Assembly (NCBI RefSeq): GCF_030035675.1
Contig: NC_084482.1
Coordinates: 187,337,873-187,401,872 of the forward strand
Length of the DNA: 64,000 bases
Direction: 5' to 3'
Origin: Rhineura floridana
Lineage: Eukaryota > Chordata > Lepidosauria > Squamata > Rhineuridae
Part shown: positions 1 to 10,418 of the stretch, piece by piece
Numbering within the stretch: the stretch's first letter is position 1
Layout: each line of letters opens with the position of its first letter
The notes under the pieces: model-generated
Database searches by the model: none
Seen by the model: only the letters and a program-made list of their open reading frames with translations
Told to the model about the DNA's origin: nothing
Made by a program: the position numbers and the translations under genes

Positions 1-262
1 TGGTGAAACTGAGGTTATCATAATTTGGATACATAATGAGAAGACATGTTTCACTAAAAAAGACAATAATGCTGGGGAAAACAGAAGGGAGTAGAAAAAG
101 AGGAAGGCCAAACAAGAGATGGATTGATTCCATAAAGCAAGCCACAGACCTGAACTTACAAGATCTGAACATGGTGGTTCACAAAAGATGCTATTGGAGG
201 TCGCTGATTCATAGGGTCGCCATAAGTCGTAATCGACTTGAAGGCACATAATAACAACAACA
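1..262 (+). mobile_element. BovB (RTE-clade) LINE, 3' end
   Basis: The frame at 36-251 encodes the C-terminal tail typical of BovB reverse transcriptases: a basic GRPNKRWIDSI block, an aromatic-rich CYWRSLIH block and a SRNRLEG ending. It is followed by an ACAACAACAAA-type A-rich tail. Only the last tens of codons and the short 3' UTR lie in the window; the rest is cut off by the window edge or by 5' truncation. The same family is present on the minus strand at 33.9-42.3 kb. Family assignment rests on recall of BovB C-termini. Confidence 0.75.
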
Positions 263-338
263 AAGCTTGCTTCCAAGAGATAACTTCTTGCTCTCCCAAC
301 AACCAGCTCTTAGAAGCCATAATTCTTAGATAAAACTC

Positions 339-505
339 CTGGGTAGGCTTGCCTGCCTTTACCTGTGCTGCTCTGACTGACTTCCTTCCCTCGCAGACTG
401 ATATGCTTAGGGAAGCTTATCTGCCGTTCCTCCTTCCACCCTTTCCCCCTCTTCTCTTCTTCAACTGAAGAAACACCTTTGTCTCTGCTCTCTCCCTCTT
501 TGGGG
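339..505 (+). repeat. Unclassified repeat segment A, linked to Tol2-like copies
   Basis: This stretch is closely similar to 25,384-25,555. Both start near GGCTAGGCTTGCC or GGGTAGGCTTGCC and end in a CTCTCTC-rich run. Here it joins directly to a Tol2-like transposase fragment. In the 25 kb copy it continues into a segment with an AATAAA signal. It may be 5' sequence of the Tol2-like family, or a piece of an LTR that once inserted into it. I cannot decide between these. Confidence 0.45.
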
Positions 506-883
506 TAACAGCCCACTGGATCAACCCAACTACCCTGAAATGTGAGGTCGGGGTGGGGGGATGTAAGATTCTGTTATACCATTCTGTTAATCTTATGGAC
601 AAAAATTTTTATTCTACTATTCCCTCTGTGTGTGTGTGTGTGTGTGTTTATTTTTAATATTGTTTTAGGCTTCTTAGATGTGCAGCAGCCAAGGCCAGCA
701 CTTTGTAGGTGTTTTTTTTAAAAAAAGTAACTGAAATGTAACTGTAGTGATTACTTTTGAGAAAAAGTAAAGTAATCAGTTACTTTCACAGCAATTGTAA
801 TTGTAGCGGTAGTTACTACTTTTTTGGGCCAAGTAATTGTAACTGTAATTTATTACTTTTTAAAAGTAATCTTCCAAGCTCTG
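499..883 (+). mobile_element. Tol2-like hAT element, internal-deletion derivative
   Basis: The right end reads CTTCCAAGCTCTG, the reverse complement of the terminus at 35,734. The sequence 560-883 matches 35,734-36,060 in inverted orientation, including the GT-rich run and the AGTAACT/AAAGTAAT subterminal repeats. It is preceded by about 17 codons of transposase (GVTAHWINPTTLK, 499-550). That transposase piece is joined to the element's 3' UTR at about position 552, which removes the rest of the gene. It is therefore a non-autonomous deletion product oriented opposite to the full-length copy. It is inserted into a CR1 fragment that resumes at 884. Confidence 0.8.
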
Positions 884-1020
884 AGGGGATCCCACCACCT
901 TCCTAGGCAGTCGGTTCCATTGCCGAACTGCCCTTACTGTCAAGAAGTTCCTTCTAATTTCCAATCTGAATCTACGCTCCTGCAACTTAAAACCATTAGA
1001 CCTAGTCAACCAGCAATGAA
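884..1020 (-). mobile_element. CR1 LINE, 3' UTR fragment
   Basis: The text CACCACCTTCCTAGGCAG followed by GTTCCATTGC and a CTTACTGTCAAGAAGTTCC block is the reverse-strand form of the chicken-type CR1 3' region. It overlaps in content with the copy at 4,925-5,165. It lies directly against the Tol2-like terminus, so the transposon probably inserted into it. Confidence 0.6.
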
Positions 1021-1338
1021 TTAAACACAGATATAAAAAACGTAATAGCTTCTACATGCCTGGGTAGGCTTGTCTAAACAAAAATGTTTTTAGCAGGTGC
1101 CAAAATGAGTACAATGAAGTGCCTGCCTAATGTAAATAGGCAGGGAGTTCCAAAGTGTAGGTACTGCCACACTAAAGGATCAATTTCTTACAAGAGCAGA
1201 ACAAGTACTATGTGGCACCTGTAACATGGAAAGCACACCTTGAACTTGGCCTGGTAGCAAATTGGCAACCAGTGCAGATTTCAGAGCAGAGGTGGTAGGT
1301 GTCGATAGGGTCTCACTCATGTCAGAAATCATGCCACT
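1021..1338 (-). mobile_element. L2-clade LINE fragment
   Basis: Read on the minus strand this is the 3' coding/UTR portion of an old L2-type LINE. The plus strand shows degraded versions of the 'CCTTGAACTTGGCCTGG' and 'TTGGCAACCAGTGCAG' blocks, which recur at 1,790-1,820, 29,240-29,275 and 26,200-26,235. No open frame survives. Confidence 0.6.
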
Positions 1339-3124
1339 GCATTTATTTATTTATTTATTTATTAAATTTATATACCGCCCGACTAGCGATAGCTCTCTGG
1401 GCGGTGAACATAAAATAGTATAAAAATACAATGAATAACAAAATAATATTAAAATACAATCAACAATACAATAAACATTTTTAAAATTAGATCAATGTAA
1501 CTTAAAAAGCTTCAGAGAATAGGAAGGTTTTGACCTGGCGCCGGAAGGAAAGCAGAGTCGGCGCCAGGCGTACTTCCTCAGGGAGACTGTTCCATAGTTC
1601 GGGGGCCACCACTGAGAAGGCCCTAGATCTTGTCATCACCCTCCGGGCCTCCCTGTGAGTTGGAACCCGGAGGAGGGCCTTCGTAGCAGAACGTAGTGCA
1701 CGGGCCGGTTCATATCGGAAGAGGCGTTCCGCAAGGTATCGTGGTCCCGCACCGTATAAGGCTTTATAGGTTAACACCAACACTTTGAATCTAGCCCGGA
1801 AACATATTGGCAACCAGTGCAAGCTGGCCAGAACAGGTGTTATATGCTCGGACCGCTTGGTCCTTGTCAGCAATCTGGCCGCCGCATTTTGCACTAGTTG
1901 TAGCTTCCGAACTGTCTTCAAAGGTAGCCCTACGTAAAGCGCATTACAGTAATCCAAACGTGAGGTTACCAGAGCATGTACCACTGATGTAAAGTCCTCT
2001 TTACTCAAATAGGGACGTAGCTGGGCTACCAACCGACGTTGGTAAAACGCATTCCTAACCACCGAGCCTACTTGAGCCTCAAGTGAGAGGGAAGAGTCTA
2101 AAAAGACTCCCAGACTACAAACCTGGTCCTTTAGGGGGAGTGTAACCCCGTCCAGGACAGGGTATATATCCACCATCCGATCAGAGAACCCGTCCACCAA
2201 CAGCATCTCAGTCTTGTCTGGATTGAGCTTCAGTTTGTTAACTCTCATCCAGTCCATTGTCGAGGCCAGGCAACGGTTCAGCAAATCGACAGCCTCACCT
2301 GAAGAAGATGAAAAGGAGAAGTAGAGCTGCGTGTCATCAGCATACTGATGACAACGCACTCCAAAACTCCTGATGACCTCTCCCAACGGCTTCATGTAGA
2401 TATTAAAAAGCAGGGGGGACAAAACTGACCCCTGCGGGACCCCATATTGGAGAGCCCGCGGTGTCGAGCAATGTTCCCCAAGCACTACCTTCTGGAGACG
2501 ACCCGCCAAGTAGGAGCGGAACCACTGCCAAGCAGTACCTCCAACTCCCAACTCCGCGAGCCTCTCCAGAAGGATACCATGGTCAATGGTATCAAAAGCC
2601 GCTGAGAGATCAAGGAGAATCAACAGAGTTACACTCCCTCTGTCTCTTTCCCGACATAGGTCATCGTACAGGGCGACCAAGGCTGTCTCAGTGCCAAAAC
2701 CGGGCCTAAAACCCGATTGAAATGGATCTAGATAATCAGTTTCATCCAATAGCGCCTGGAGCTGGCCAGCAACCACCCGTTCCAAGACCTTGCCCAGGAA
2801 TGGAACATTCGCCACTGGCCTGTAGCTGTTAAAATTGTCTGGGTCCAAGGAAGGCTTTTTCAGGAGTGGTCTCACCACTGCCTCTTTCAGACAGCCCGGG
2901 ACCACTCCCTCTCGTAAAGAGGCATTTATCACTTCCTTGGCCCAGCTACCTGTTCCATTCCTGCTAGTTTTTATCAGCCAGGAGGGGCAAGGATCCAGTA
3001 CCGAAGTGGTTGCACGTACCTGTCCAAGCACCTTGTCCACGTCCTCGAGTTGAACCAACTGAAGCTCATCCAACAAAACAGGACAAGACTGTTCTGCACT
3101 AACTGCAGCCTCCGGCTCAGGTTT
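1339..3124 (-). mobile_element. L2-clade LINE, 5'-truncated, intact RT half
   Basis: The element ends (minus-strand 3' end) in a GGGCGGTATATAAATTTAA motif and a run of (AAAT)n copies at 1,339-1,365, the usual squamate L2 tail. The coding part runs to about 3,124 and contains the reverse transcriptase and C-terminal region. The endonuclease domain is missing through 5' truncation. The 3' UTR is about 140 bp. A shorter, closely related copy lies at 6,921-7,864. Confidence 0.85.
1502..3076 (-). CDS. L2 reverse transcriptase, uninterrupted partial ORF
   Basis: This is a 524-residue frame with no internal stop, and it stays open upstream to about 3,124. Visible RT blocks, in order, are NFNSYRPVANVPFLGK (about residue 81), DPFQSGFRPGFGTETAL (118), LLILLDLSAAFDTIDH (151), YGVPQGSVLSPLLF (211), the catalytic YADD (245-248) and LNPDKTEMLL. 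The C-terminal part ends in VKTFLFSEAF. The first codon listed is TTG, not a genuine start, because the element is 5' truncated; the N-terminal endonuclease is absent. An open frame of this length suggests a recent insertion. L2 rather than CR1 is favoured by the DLSAAFDTIDH and YADDTQLY wording and by the tail. Confidence 0.8.
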   Translation of the reverse strand: MLDELQLVQLEDVDKVLGQVRATTSVLDPCPSWLIKTSRNGTGSWAKEVINASLREGVVPGCLKEAVVRPLLKKPSLDPDNFNSYRPVANVPFLGKVLERVVAGQLQALLDETDYLDPFQSGFRPGFGTETALVALYDDLCRERDRGSVTLLILLDLSAAFDTIDHGILLERLAELGVGGTAWQWFRSYLAGRLQKVVLGEHCSTPRALQYGVPQGSVLSPLLFNIYMKPLGEVIRSFGVRCHQYADDTQLYFSFSSSSGEAVDLLNRCLASTMDWMRVNKLKLNPDKTEMLLVDGFSDRMVDIYPVLDGVTLPLKDQVCSLGVFLDSSLSLEAQVGSVVRNAFYQRRLVAQLRPYLSKEDFTSVVHALVTSRLDYCNALYVGLPLKTVRKLQLVQNAAARLLTRTKRSEHITPVLASLHWLPICFRARFKVLVLTYKALYGAGPRYLAERLFRYEPARALRSATKALLRVPTHREARRVMTRSRAFSVVAPELWNSLPEEVRLAPTLLSFRRQVKTFLFSEAF

Positions 3125-4756
3125 CTGTCACCTTGGCTAACTGGCTGCCAGGATTTTTTGGTTTTGGTTAGGAACCCTGACTGGCTGTGGGATGCTAAGT
3201 TTTCTGTCTTACTCATAGGAATCTTGTTGTGGTTGGTATGGTATTGCATTTAGGAAATCATCACTTTTTTCTTTTTCCATTTGCATTTCAGTTGCCTCTG
3301 ACCTTACTCCCTTACATCCATAGAAGCAACAACAGTAGTTCCATGTGGTCAGCTCAACTCCCTTAAACCCACTGATGATGCATCTTGTTATTTGCATGAT
3401 GGTTTATTTCTTGCCCAATAGTGGTAAAAGAGAATTCACATACTGGGCAGTGTGACTTCAATTGCTGTTGTTCCCAATCTACTGGCTGTGAAGGTAGACC
3501 AAACCATGTGTGTTTTCTCTCTGTCAGTTATTACTCACTGGAATTGGGTTGGCTGTCAAAGTGAGTTTATAGCAGTCCACAGAGTAGGCAGGAAAGAGCA
3601 GAGAATCTTCTCAACTCTTATTCATTTCTCAAACATTTCTCTGCAGTGAAGGGTCAAATCTCTACAGAAGTTTGGAGCAGCCATGTTAAAAGGTAGGGCG
3701 TTCCAGACAGGGAGTTGCCAACCCTGCTTTGATATGGATATTGTTGCAGAGGATGCCTAGTGAAGCCTTACCGACAGCGCAATCTTAACAATATCTACTG
3801 AGAAGTAAGTCATGTTGAGTTCTGTGGGGCTTAGTCCCTTAGTAAGTGTTTAAAATTGCAGCCTTCAGGGGCATCCATCTTTACTCCTGAGTGCTCCCAT
3901 CTAACATCTCCACAATATTAGGCTCCCTTCTTCCTACAGTGCCTTTCTGGTGACTGGCCTTGCCTGAGGGCACTTAAACCCTTCTTGCCAGAAGTGAGTA
4001 GGCTAGATTAAATATTCCTTACCCAAGCTCTCTAAGCATCTGAGAAGGAATTATCCTGTCACTTCAGCTGGACCCTCATTTAGCTAAGATTTCTATCTTA
4101 ATTTCCAATCAGAGAATTTTTTTTGTTTGAGTGGTATGCTTCAAGCAACTGTGGTTGATGCTTAATGTATCATGTTTAATGACATCACTAGGGCTGCCCA
4201 CTATGACATCACTAGGGGCCACCCCCATGACTAGGGCCTGCCCCTGAAATCTCAGGGTTTGGGGTGCTTCTGACCTGGCAACCCTATTCTGATCCCTGGA
4301 GCCTTCTGGTCCTACTGCTCCTCCTTCTTCCTGTTGTTTTCTGTTCACCTGCCCTGTCTCTGTGAGTGAGCAGAGAGAGGAGCAAGGAGAGGGAGCAGTA
4401 ACCTCTACACACCTTGTCCTCACTTCTGGAAGGTGGTGCAGATTTGGCCAGAGGGAAAGACAAGCTAATGGGTAGTGGCAATAAAGGCAAGGACAAAGAA
4501 GAGATGGTTGCACTCCAGGAAGTGGAGGGGGGTTGCAATGCAGCATCGCCCAAGGTCCCCTTGAAATCTTGAGCCAGCATTGTGGGATACACTTGAAAAC
4601 AGCTCCATCTGAGTCTCTCACTGAGAATGGAGGACTGCTAGTGTTAGCTAATGTGGGTGTATCTGGAACATCAAAAGAAGGGCACCAATTGAATTGATAA
4701 ATTGAACAGGAGCCCTGATGCTGGGCAGAATGCATCTGGGGAACCACAGAGTTGGA
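3125..4756. other. Mostly unassigned DNA with small repeat remnants
   Basis: No coding region is supported. At 3,795-3,865 there is a decayed copy of the common motif pairing AGTAAGTC with TGGGGCTTAGTCCC, found many times in this window. At 4,165-4,305 there are repeated ATGACATCACTAGGG blocks and a GACCTGGCAACCCTA end, resembling the terminus of the palindromic element at 32,188. The open frames on the minus strand at 4,109-4,747 have no recognisable domain. Confidence 0.4.
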
Positions 4757-4922
4757 AGTGGTCCCAGGCTATGGTCTGAAGGCACATGAGGCCAGCTCCC
4801 TGCTGAAGCTAAGCAGCGTCAGGTCTGGTCAGTGCCTGGATGGGAGACTGCTTGGGAACCATATGTAGCCGCCTTGGGTTTCTATGATGAAAAGAAAGGT
4901 GGGGTATAAGTGTAATAAATAC
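4757..4922 (+). mobile_element. 5S rRNA-derived SINE with L2-like tail
   Basis: Positions 4,800-4,870 follow the 3' half of 5S rRNA: GAAGCTAAGCAGCGTCAGG, then GGTCAGTGCCTGGATGGGAG and ACTGCTTGGGAACC. This includes the internal pol III control region. The tail GCCGCCTTGGG...GGTATAAGTGTAATAAAT is of L2 type, which suggests L2-driven retroposition. This is a retroposed SINE, not a functional 5S gene; the 5' part is diverged. Such 5S-derived SINEs are known from squamates. Confidence 0.85.
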
Positions 4923-4924
4923 TA

Positions 4925-5165
4925 AGTGGCCTCAAAGGTCATTGAGTCCAATCCCCTGCCAATGCAGGAAATCCCTGATAGAGGGCACCCATCCTCAGCT
5001 TAAACGTCTCTAATGAAGGAGAGTCCACCACCTCCAAGGCAGTCTATTCCACCGTCAAACAGCTTGTACCATTAGGAAACCTCTCCCAGAGGGCAAGTGA
5101 GATGGTCAAAATTCCCTTTCTTGTCATTTGAACCTGTTAGTTCAGGTCCTACCCTGAGAATCAAT
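4925..5165 (-). mobile_element. CR1 LINE, 3' end
   Basis: The plus strand reads TCATTGAGTCCAATCCCCTG, then TAATGAAGGAGAGTCCACC and ACCTCCAAGGCAGTCTATTCC, the classic reverse-strand CR1 3' UTR. It is truncated near 5,165. It is a different copy from 884-1,020. Confidence 0.75.
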
Positions 5166-5614
5166 CCAGGGGAGGGAAATGGACCAACACCACCCCAGTT
5201 TCCCCCGCAACAGAGCTAAAGCAAAGCTAGTCAAGAGAATGATTGAGATGCCAGGGAGGACTAGCTCCAGTGCTGCTCCCTTACCAAAAAGCCTGGGTGT
5301 GTCATCAGGGGCTGGAGTTCCTGGTGCTTGCAGCCAGCTGTAGCCACCAAGGCACTGGCTAGGGAGGATGAGCTCCAGAGCTCTAGGAACCCAGACAGAA
5401 AAGTAATGAGAGTCTTGGGAAAGAGGAGGTCATCTTGGATGATGTAATCTCCTCCCATGACTGAGCCTGGAGGGCGAGTGAGCTATTGGGCAAGTCAGAC
5501 TAGCTACTCACCAATCACTGCATTATTTCTCAGAAGCAGATATGCTTCTGTCCAGTGTGCTGGTTCTACAGAATGACTATTGCGACTATCAGTTAAATGG
5601 GCCTATGTAATAGC
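5166..5614. other. No recognisable feature
   Basis: I see no repeat family, RNA gene or supported reading frame here. The minus frame at 5,261-5,458 is short and lacks any motif. Confidence 0.4.
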
Positions 5615-5782
5615 CAGTGGAGGTTGGTGGCTCCAATGTCAGTGGGGTAATGAATACACACTGAGGTTTAGTCTGAATTTTCAAGGAGCTGTCCAAGAGG
5701 TCTTGGACAGTCCTTGAAAATTTGGACTAAAACCCAGAGCAGATTCACTGCCCACTGCCATCAGAGCCACCAGCCTCCACTG
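5615..5782. mobile_element. Palindromic hAT-type MITE (CAGTGGAGG family)
   Basis: Inverted ends CAGTGGAGGTTGGTGGCTC and GAGCCACCAGCCTCCACTG enclose a second inverted pair, ATTTTCAAGGAGCTGTCC and GGACAGTCCTTGAAAAT, so the whole unit folds into a hairpin. No coding sequence is present. Flanks GTAATAGC and GTAGCAGT agree only partly, so the 8-bp duplication is decayed. A related copy lies at 8,244-8,390. Confidence 0.7.
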
Positions 5783-6919
5783 GTAGCAGTTAACCGTATC
5801 AAAATCACAAATCACTTTGGTTTAAAAGAGGGGGCAGCTGGGTGTGCCTGCCTCAGCAGGTTTGCTTTCATTCTCAAGAGATAAGAAGAGAGAACCACAA
5901 CAGAAGCACTTTAAAATTCACACTCCTTTTTGCAATTTAAAGCTGAAAATAGGAAGAGAGCAAATTTTAACCTTTGCTCTTAATATTGTCCCTTCCCCGG
6001 ATATAAATCTAATTGTTGTTGTTGTTAAATAATAATAGTAGTAGTAGTAGTAATCTCCTTATGCCCTTTTAAAAAATATTTACTTATTTATTCAGTCAGC
6101 ATTTCTTCTCTCTACTGCCAACAAGAAGAATAAAAAATTGTCCCGGAACAGCTTCAAATAAAGTCTCAAATGAGAAAACTCCAATGAAGCCCCCCAAAAG
6201 GCATCCTAAAAACATCAGTCTGGAATCAGCAGCCAATAAAACCTTTTCCGAACAATCCAGTTTTAACCAGCTAATGAAAAGTTAGAAGGAAAGTAGCCGA
6301 GTGCATCTCCCATTGCCACTTCCTCTTCCACATACCAAAATAATGCCCCAGTGGCCACATCATGTGGTTCCCTTGGCTGTGTAATTTCTATCTTTTGGTA
6401 AATGTTTGAGCTATTACAGCTGCTCATTTCTGTGAGTTTTAATTGTGATGGCACTATCAAACAAAACTCCTGCTGCACACATGCTTCTGCCTCCCAGCCA
6501 TAGACTGCTTTTCTGGAAATAACAAAAGTCACTTGGAAATGGATTGGGTGTTTGGTAACAAACATTCCCATCCTCTACCCTGAAGACAAAAATTCTCGGG
6601 GTATAGTGACAATTATTCAAGAAGACACCGTTTTATCTTCTAACCAGCAGATGGAAATCTCCCCTTATAATGAAATAGGAACAGAGCAAATGTTAAAACT
6701 TTTGTCATAAGTAGATAGAAACATTTTCTCTATTTTTGTAAAATCACCAGGCATCTTGCTTAAGACAATGTAGGCTAAAGAGAAGCAGCTCATTCAGTAT
6801 TAAGCATGTTTCTATCCCATTTATTTAAACAGGAAATAAGTAAGCACATACTTAATTCTCCCACTGAAATCCATGGAACTTATACATATTTTGCTTATAT
6901 AAATCTTTATGTGCTACTT
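5783..6919. other. Unassigned DNA with a short TAG microsatellite
   Basis: A (TAG)n run lies at about 6,032-6,050, next to TTG/TTA-rich sequence. The minus-strand frame at 6,263-6,571 shows no recognised motif. No exon is supported. Confidence 0.4.
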
Positions 6920-6920
6920 C

Positions 6921-7864
6921 ATTTTATTTATTTATTTATTTATTTTATTTAATTAAGCTTATATACCGCCCAACTAGCAACAGGTCTCTGGGCGGTGAAC
7001 ATTAAAAATACAATAAAAATAACACAATACAGTATATCACAATACAAAACTGTACAAAAAACTGTACAGTCTAAAATCAAAATATAATAATTTAGAATTA
7101 ACAGGAATTAAAATGCCTCAGAGAAGAGAAAGGTTTTAACCTGGCGCCGAAAAGATGATAGTGTCGGCGCCAGGCACACCTCCTCGGGGACACCATTCCA
7201 TAGTTCGGGGGCCACCACTGAGAAGGCCCTAGATCTTGTCACCACTCTCCGGGCTTCCCTATGAATCGGAACCCGGAGGAGGGCCTTCGTAGTAGACCGT
7301 AGTGTACGGCCGGTTCATATCGGGAGAGGCGTTCCAACAGATATCATGGTCCCGCGCCGTATAAGGCTTTATAGGTAAGTACCAACACTTTGAATCTGGC
7401 CCGGAAGCATATTGGAAGCCAGTGCAAACGGGCTAGCACAGGTGTTATATGCTCAGACCGCTTAGTTCTTGTTAGCAGTCTGGCCGCCGCATTTTGCACT
7501 AGCTGTAGCTTCCGAATCGTCTTCAAAGGTAGCCCTACGTAAAGCGCGTTGCAGTAGTCCAGACGCGAGGTTACCAGAGCATGTACCACTGATGTGAGGT
7601 CCTCCTTACTCAGATAGGGACGTAGCTGGGCTACCAACCGAAGTTGGTAGAACGCATTCCGAGCCACCGAGGCTACATGAGCCTCAAGTGAGAGGGAAGA
7701 GTCTAAAATTACTCCCAGACTACGAACCTGCTCCTTTAGGGAGAGTGTAACCCCATCCAGGACAGGGTATATATCCACCATCCGATCAGAGAAACCATCC
7801 ACCAACAGCATCTCGGTCTTATCAGGATTGAGGCTCAGTTTGTTAGTTCTCATCCAGTCCATTC
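6921..7864 (-). mobile_element. L2-clade LINE, 3' end
   Basis: The tail is (AAAT)n with GGGCGGTATATAAGCTTAA on the minus strand. The frame at 7,344-7,862 encodes 172 residues starting MDWMRTNKLSLNPDKTEMLL, over 90% identical by eye to the matching part of the L2 at 1,502-3,076. 5' truncation falls at about 7,864. The frame then shifts or stops before the usual C-terminus, so the C-terminal part is broken. Confidence 0.85.
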
Positions 7865-8243
7865 ATCTACAGATGGGGATGTGCAAAGTGGCTCACAGAC
7901 ATAACTCCCATATGGATTCCCCATATTTCTCTCATCACCCCCATTAGCTTCTGATTATTTCCTTCAGAAGCCCCCTCCTCCCATTCCTCTCAGGATACAC
8001 CACCAATGGCCCCCATCACATCCCCTAATACTTCCCTCAGGACATTTCCCTTCTCCCCACAAAACAATCCCCCTTTGACATGTCAAAGACTCCTCTTAAA
8101 ATTTCTGTCAGGAACCCCAAGCCCCATTCTCCTTCCATTGCTTCGTTTACGTGGTAACGCCAGAAGCCTTCAACTTGCATGGGAAATATTCCTATGGTTG
8201 GTCACCATCATATGTTTGTGGTATTCGTACACCTACTATGGGC
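7865..8243. other. No recognisable feature
   Basis: CT-rich sequence. The plus frame at 8,006-8,305 is low-complexity proline/leucine text without a known domain and runs into the neighbouring MITE, so it is not called as a gene. Confidence 0.4.
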
Positions 8244-8390
8244 CAGTGGCAGCTGGTGGCTCCATGTCAGTGGGGCAGTGGAATCCGCTCTGGGTTTTAG
8301 TCTGAACTTTCAAGGAGCTGTCCTTGAAAGTTTGGACTAAAACCCAGAGCGCATTCCACTACACCACTGCCATGGAGCCACCACTGCCAT
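8244..8390. mobile_element. Palindromic hAT-type MITE (CAGTGG family)
   Basis: CAGTGGCAGCTGGTGGCTCC at the left is matched by GGAGCCACCACTGCCAT at the right. The inner arms TTAGTCTGAACTTTCAAGG and CCTTGAAAGTTTGGACTAA match those of the copy at 5,615-5,782. It is non-coding. Confidence 0.7.
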
Positions 8391-9084
8391 GGGCACGTGG
8401 AACAGAACTGTGGAGGAGCCACTGGGATGTGCGTGGAAGAGAGACTAGGGCCAATGGAGCAATGGAGGCATAATTCCTTCTATGCCCCCAGTACTATTAC
8501 CATTTTATTTATTACAGACATTTCTGTACTGGCCTTCAATAGAAATTCCCAAGGCATTTCAAAAAACCAATTAGGATACAGGTAAAACAAGGTGAAACTA
8601 TCATGAAACAAAGACTGAAAAGGTTACTAGAGCCAGTTGTGTGTGTGCAAGGCTAAAAGGTCTGGGGATTTCCTCCAAAAAAGAAGTATTTCCCTGGTGC
8701 CAAAAGAACAGCAGAGTAAGAGTGCCAAGTGGGCCTCTCTGGGGAGAGCATTCTGTATTATTGCAAGGTCTCTTCCACAAAATGTGTGAAAGTGGCCCCA
8801 CACAAGTTTCTGTCAACAGTAGAGAAAATTTGCCTTTAATAAACAATAAATATGAAAGGCCCCTCAGAATAACAGGAGGCAATGAAGATCCACATGTGAA
8901 GAAGCAACAAAATATTATGTAATTACACTTAGGAAAAGGCCAGGTAATAAGGACGAAAATAAATAAATAAATAAATATTTTAGTGGGCCACACAAGTGCC
9001 CCAGCAAATAAGTTTGCTATGTGGGAGAAATCTTAAGGGGCATTTAAGGGGCAATCTCAAAAGAAACCAGTCACATCCACACCA
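8391..9084. other. Unassigned DNA, short AAAT microsatellite
   Basis: There is an (AAAT)n run at about 8,957-8,977. Frames on both strands at 8,601-8,993 overlap each other and show no recognisable domain. Confidence 0.35.
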
Positions 9085-9232
9085 TATATTTAAAGCACAT
9101 GGCTTCTCCCAAGGAATCCTGGGAACTGTAGTTTACCTCTCACAGAGCTACAATTCCTAGCACTCTTAACCAACTACCATTCCCAGGATTCTGTGGAGAA
9201 GCCATGTGCTTTAAATGTATGCTGTGGATATG
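9085..9232. mobile_element. Palindromic MITE (AATCCTGGGAACTGTAG family)
   Basis: The left arm TTTAAAGCACATGGCTTCTC is mirrored by GAGAAGCCATGTGCTTTAAA. Between them are AATCCTGGGAACTGTAG and ACAGAGCTACAATTCC. The same family recurs at 9,370-9,700, 14,598-14,745, 43,720-43,880, 45,285-45,515 and 49,210-49,388. It is non-coding. Confidence 0.75.
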
Positions 9233-9369
9233 CAAAAGTCTTTGGCTTCACTGCCTCTTTCCATACCACCCTGCCCACTCTGAAAGATCAAAAGGAGAGG
9301 CCCTTCTCTAGATTCCATGTGGAAGAGAAGCATGTTTGATCAAGACAAGAGGGAGGAGCTTCTCAGACC

Positions 9370-9702
9370 ACATTCAAGCCATACATTTATTCCACTATTA
9401 TTCCACTTTAAACAATCATGGCTTCCCCCAAAGAATCCTGGGAACTGTAATTTGTGAAGGGTGCTGAGAGTTGCTAGGAGACTCCTATTCCTCTCACAGA
9501 GCTACAATTTCTAGAGTGATTTAGCAGTCAGTCCCTCTTCCCAGAGAACTCTGAGAGTTCTAGCTCTATGAAGGGAATAGGGGTCTCCTAACAACTCTCA
9601 ACACCCTTCACAAACTACACTTCCCAGGATTCTTTGGGGGAAGCCACAACTGTTTAAAGTGGAATAATAGAGGAATAAATGTATGGTGTGATTATGGCCT
9701 TA
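9370..9702. mobile_element. Long palindromic MITE, same family, full-size copy
   Basis: This is a hairpin of about 330 bp. The left arm runs through CATACATTTATTCCACTATT, AATCATGGCTTCCCCCAAAG and AATCCTGGGAACTGTAATTT. The right arm returns through CCCAGGATTCTTTGGGGGAA, GTTTAAAGTGGAATAATAG and ATAAATGTATGG. The loop centres near 9,530. It looks like the complete form, of which 9,085-9,232 is a shorter relative. Confidence 0.75.
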
Positions 9703-9705
9703 GTG

Positions 9706-9972
9706 ACTGCACCCAGATTGTGAAATGCCTTGCCCTGTGAACTATAGTCAGCCCCCGCCCGCACTGTTTTTCATCGCTTTGTAAAGACCATTTTATTCTA
9801 ACAGACTTTTGCTGTGTGTAACAGATAATGTTTTTGTGCTTTGATTTAACTGTTGTTCCTGGCTCCTTGGCTGGCTGCTTTATATCGTTCCTATAATATA
9901 ATTAAGCTGCCTTGGGTGATGCTTTTGTACCAGAAAGTTGGGACATAAATGTTTTAATAAATGATACTTAAA
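9706..9972 (+). mobile_element. L2-clade LINE 3' end (plus strand)
   Basis: The fragment begins near a TGTGAAATGCCTTGCCCTG coding remnant. It ends in GCTGCCTTGGG, CCAGAAAGTTGGGACATAAA and TTTAATAAAT, a divergent L2-type tail. No open frame remains. Confidence 0.6.
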
Positions 9973-10418
9973 AACTAGATTAGGGGCAGACAAGGTGGTG
10001 CCATCCCAGAGTTGTACTATTGAACTCCATCGTTCCTGACTATTAGCCATACTGGCTGTGGATGATATGAGCTGTTGTCTAACACTATCTAGAGAACACC
10101 ACAATGGCTACCTCTCACTTAGATAGGAGGCCAAGTTCAGGGGAAAGGTGCCAGTTATGCATTGCCCCAAAAGAAGATATGTATCACCAAAAACAGAGAT
10201 CAAAAGAGGGCACCAATTTGCATAAAAGTTGCATATGGTTTGCCTAGGTGCAAATTTAGAAATCATGAATATCATTTAAACAGAAATGCAAAACATCCCA
10301 CCATAGCGGGGAAGACACCAGGTGACTTGTGTGTCTGCTCAGTCTACTGACCAGGTGCTACTAACTGCTGATGGGCAACTTCACTCTTTTTATGGTTCCT
10401 TATCTTTAAACCAGACTT
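9973..10418. other. No recognisable feature
   Basis: A weak match to the GTTGTACTATTGAACTCCAT / CTGGCTGTGGATGATATGAG style of MITE core lies near 10,010-10,070. Otherwise nothing is supported. Confidence 0.3.

Noticed and set aside
4109-4747. 212-residue minus-strand open frame
   Set aside because: No recognisable domain, rich in Ser/Pro from CT-rich DNA, overlapped by another open frame, and no splice or promoter support.
4800-4880. Possible genuine 5S rRNA gene
   Set aside because: The 5' half is too diverged and an L2-like tail follows, so it is a 5S-derived SINE.
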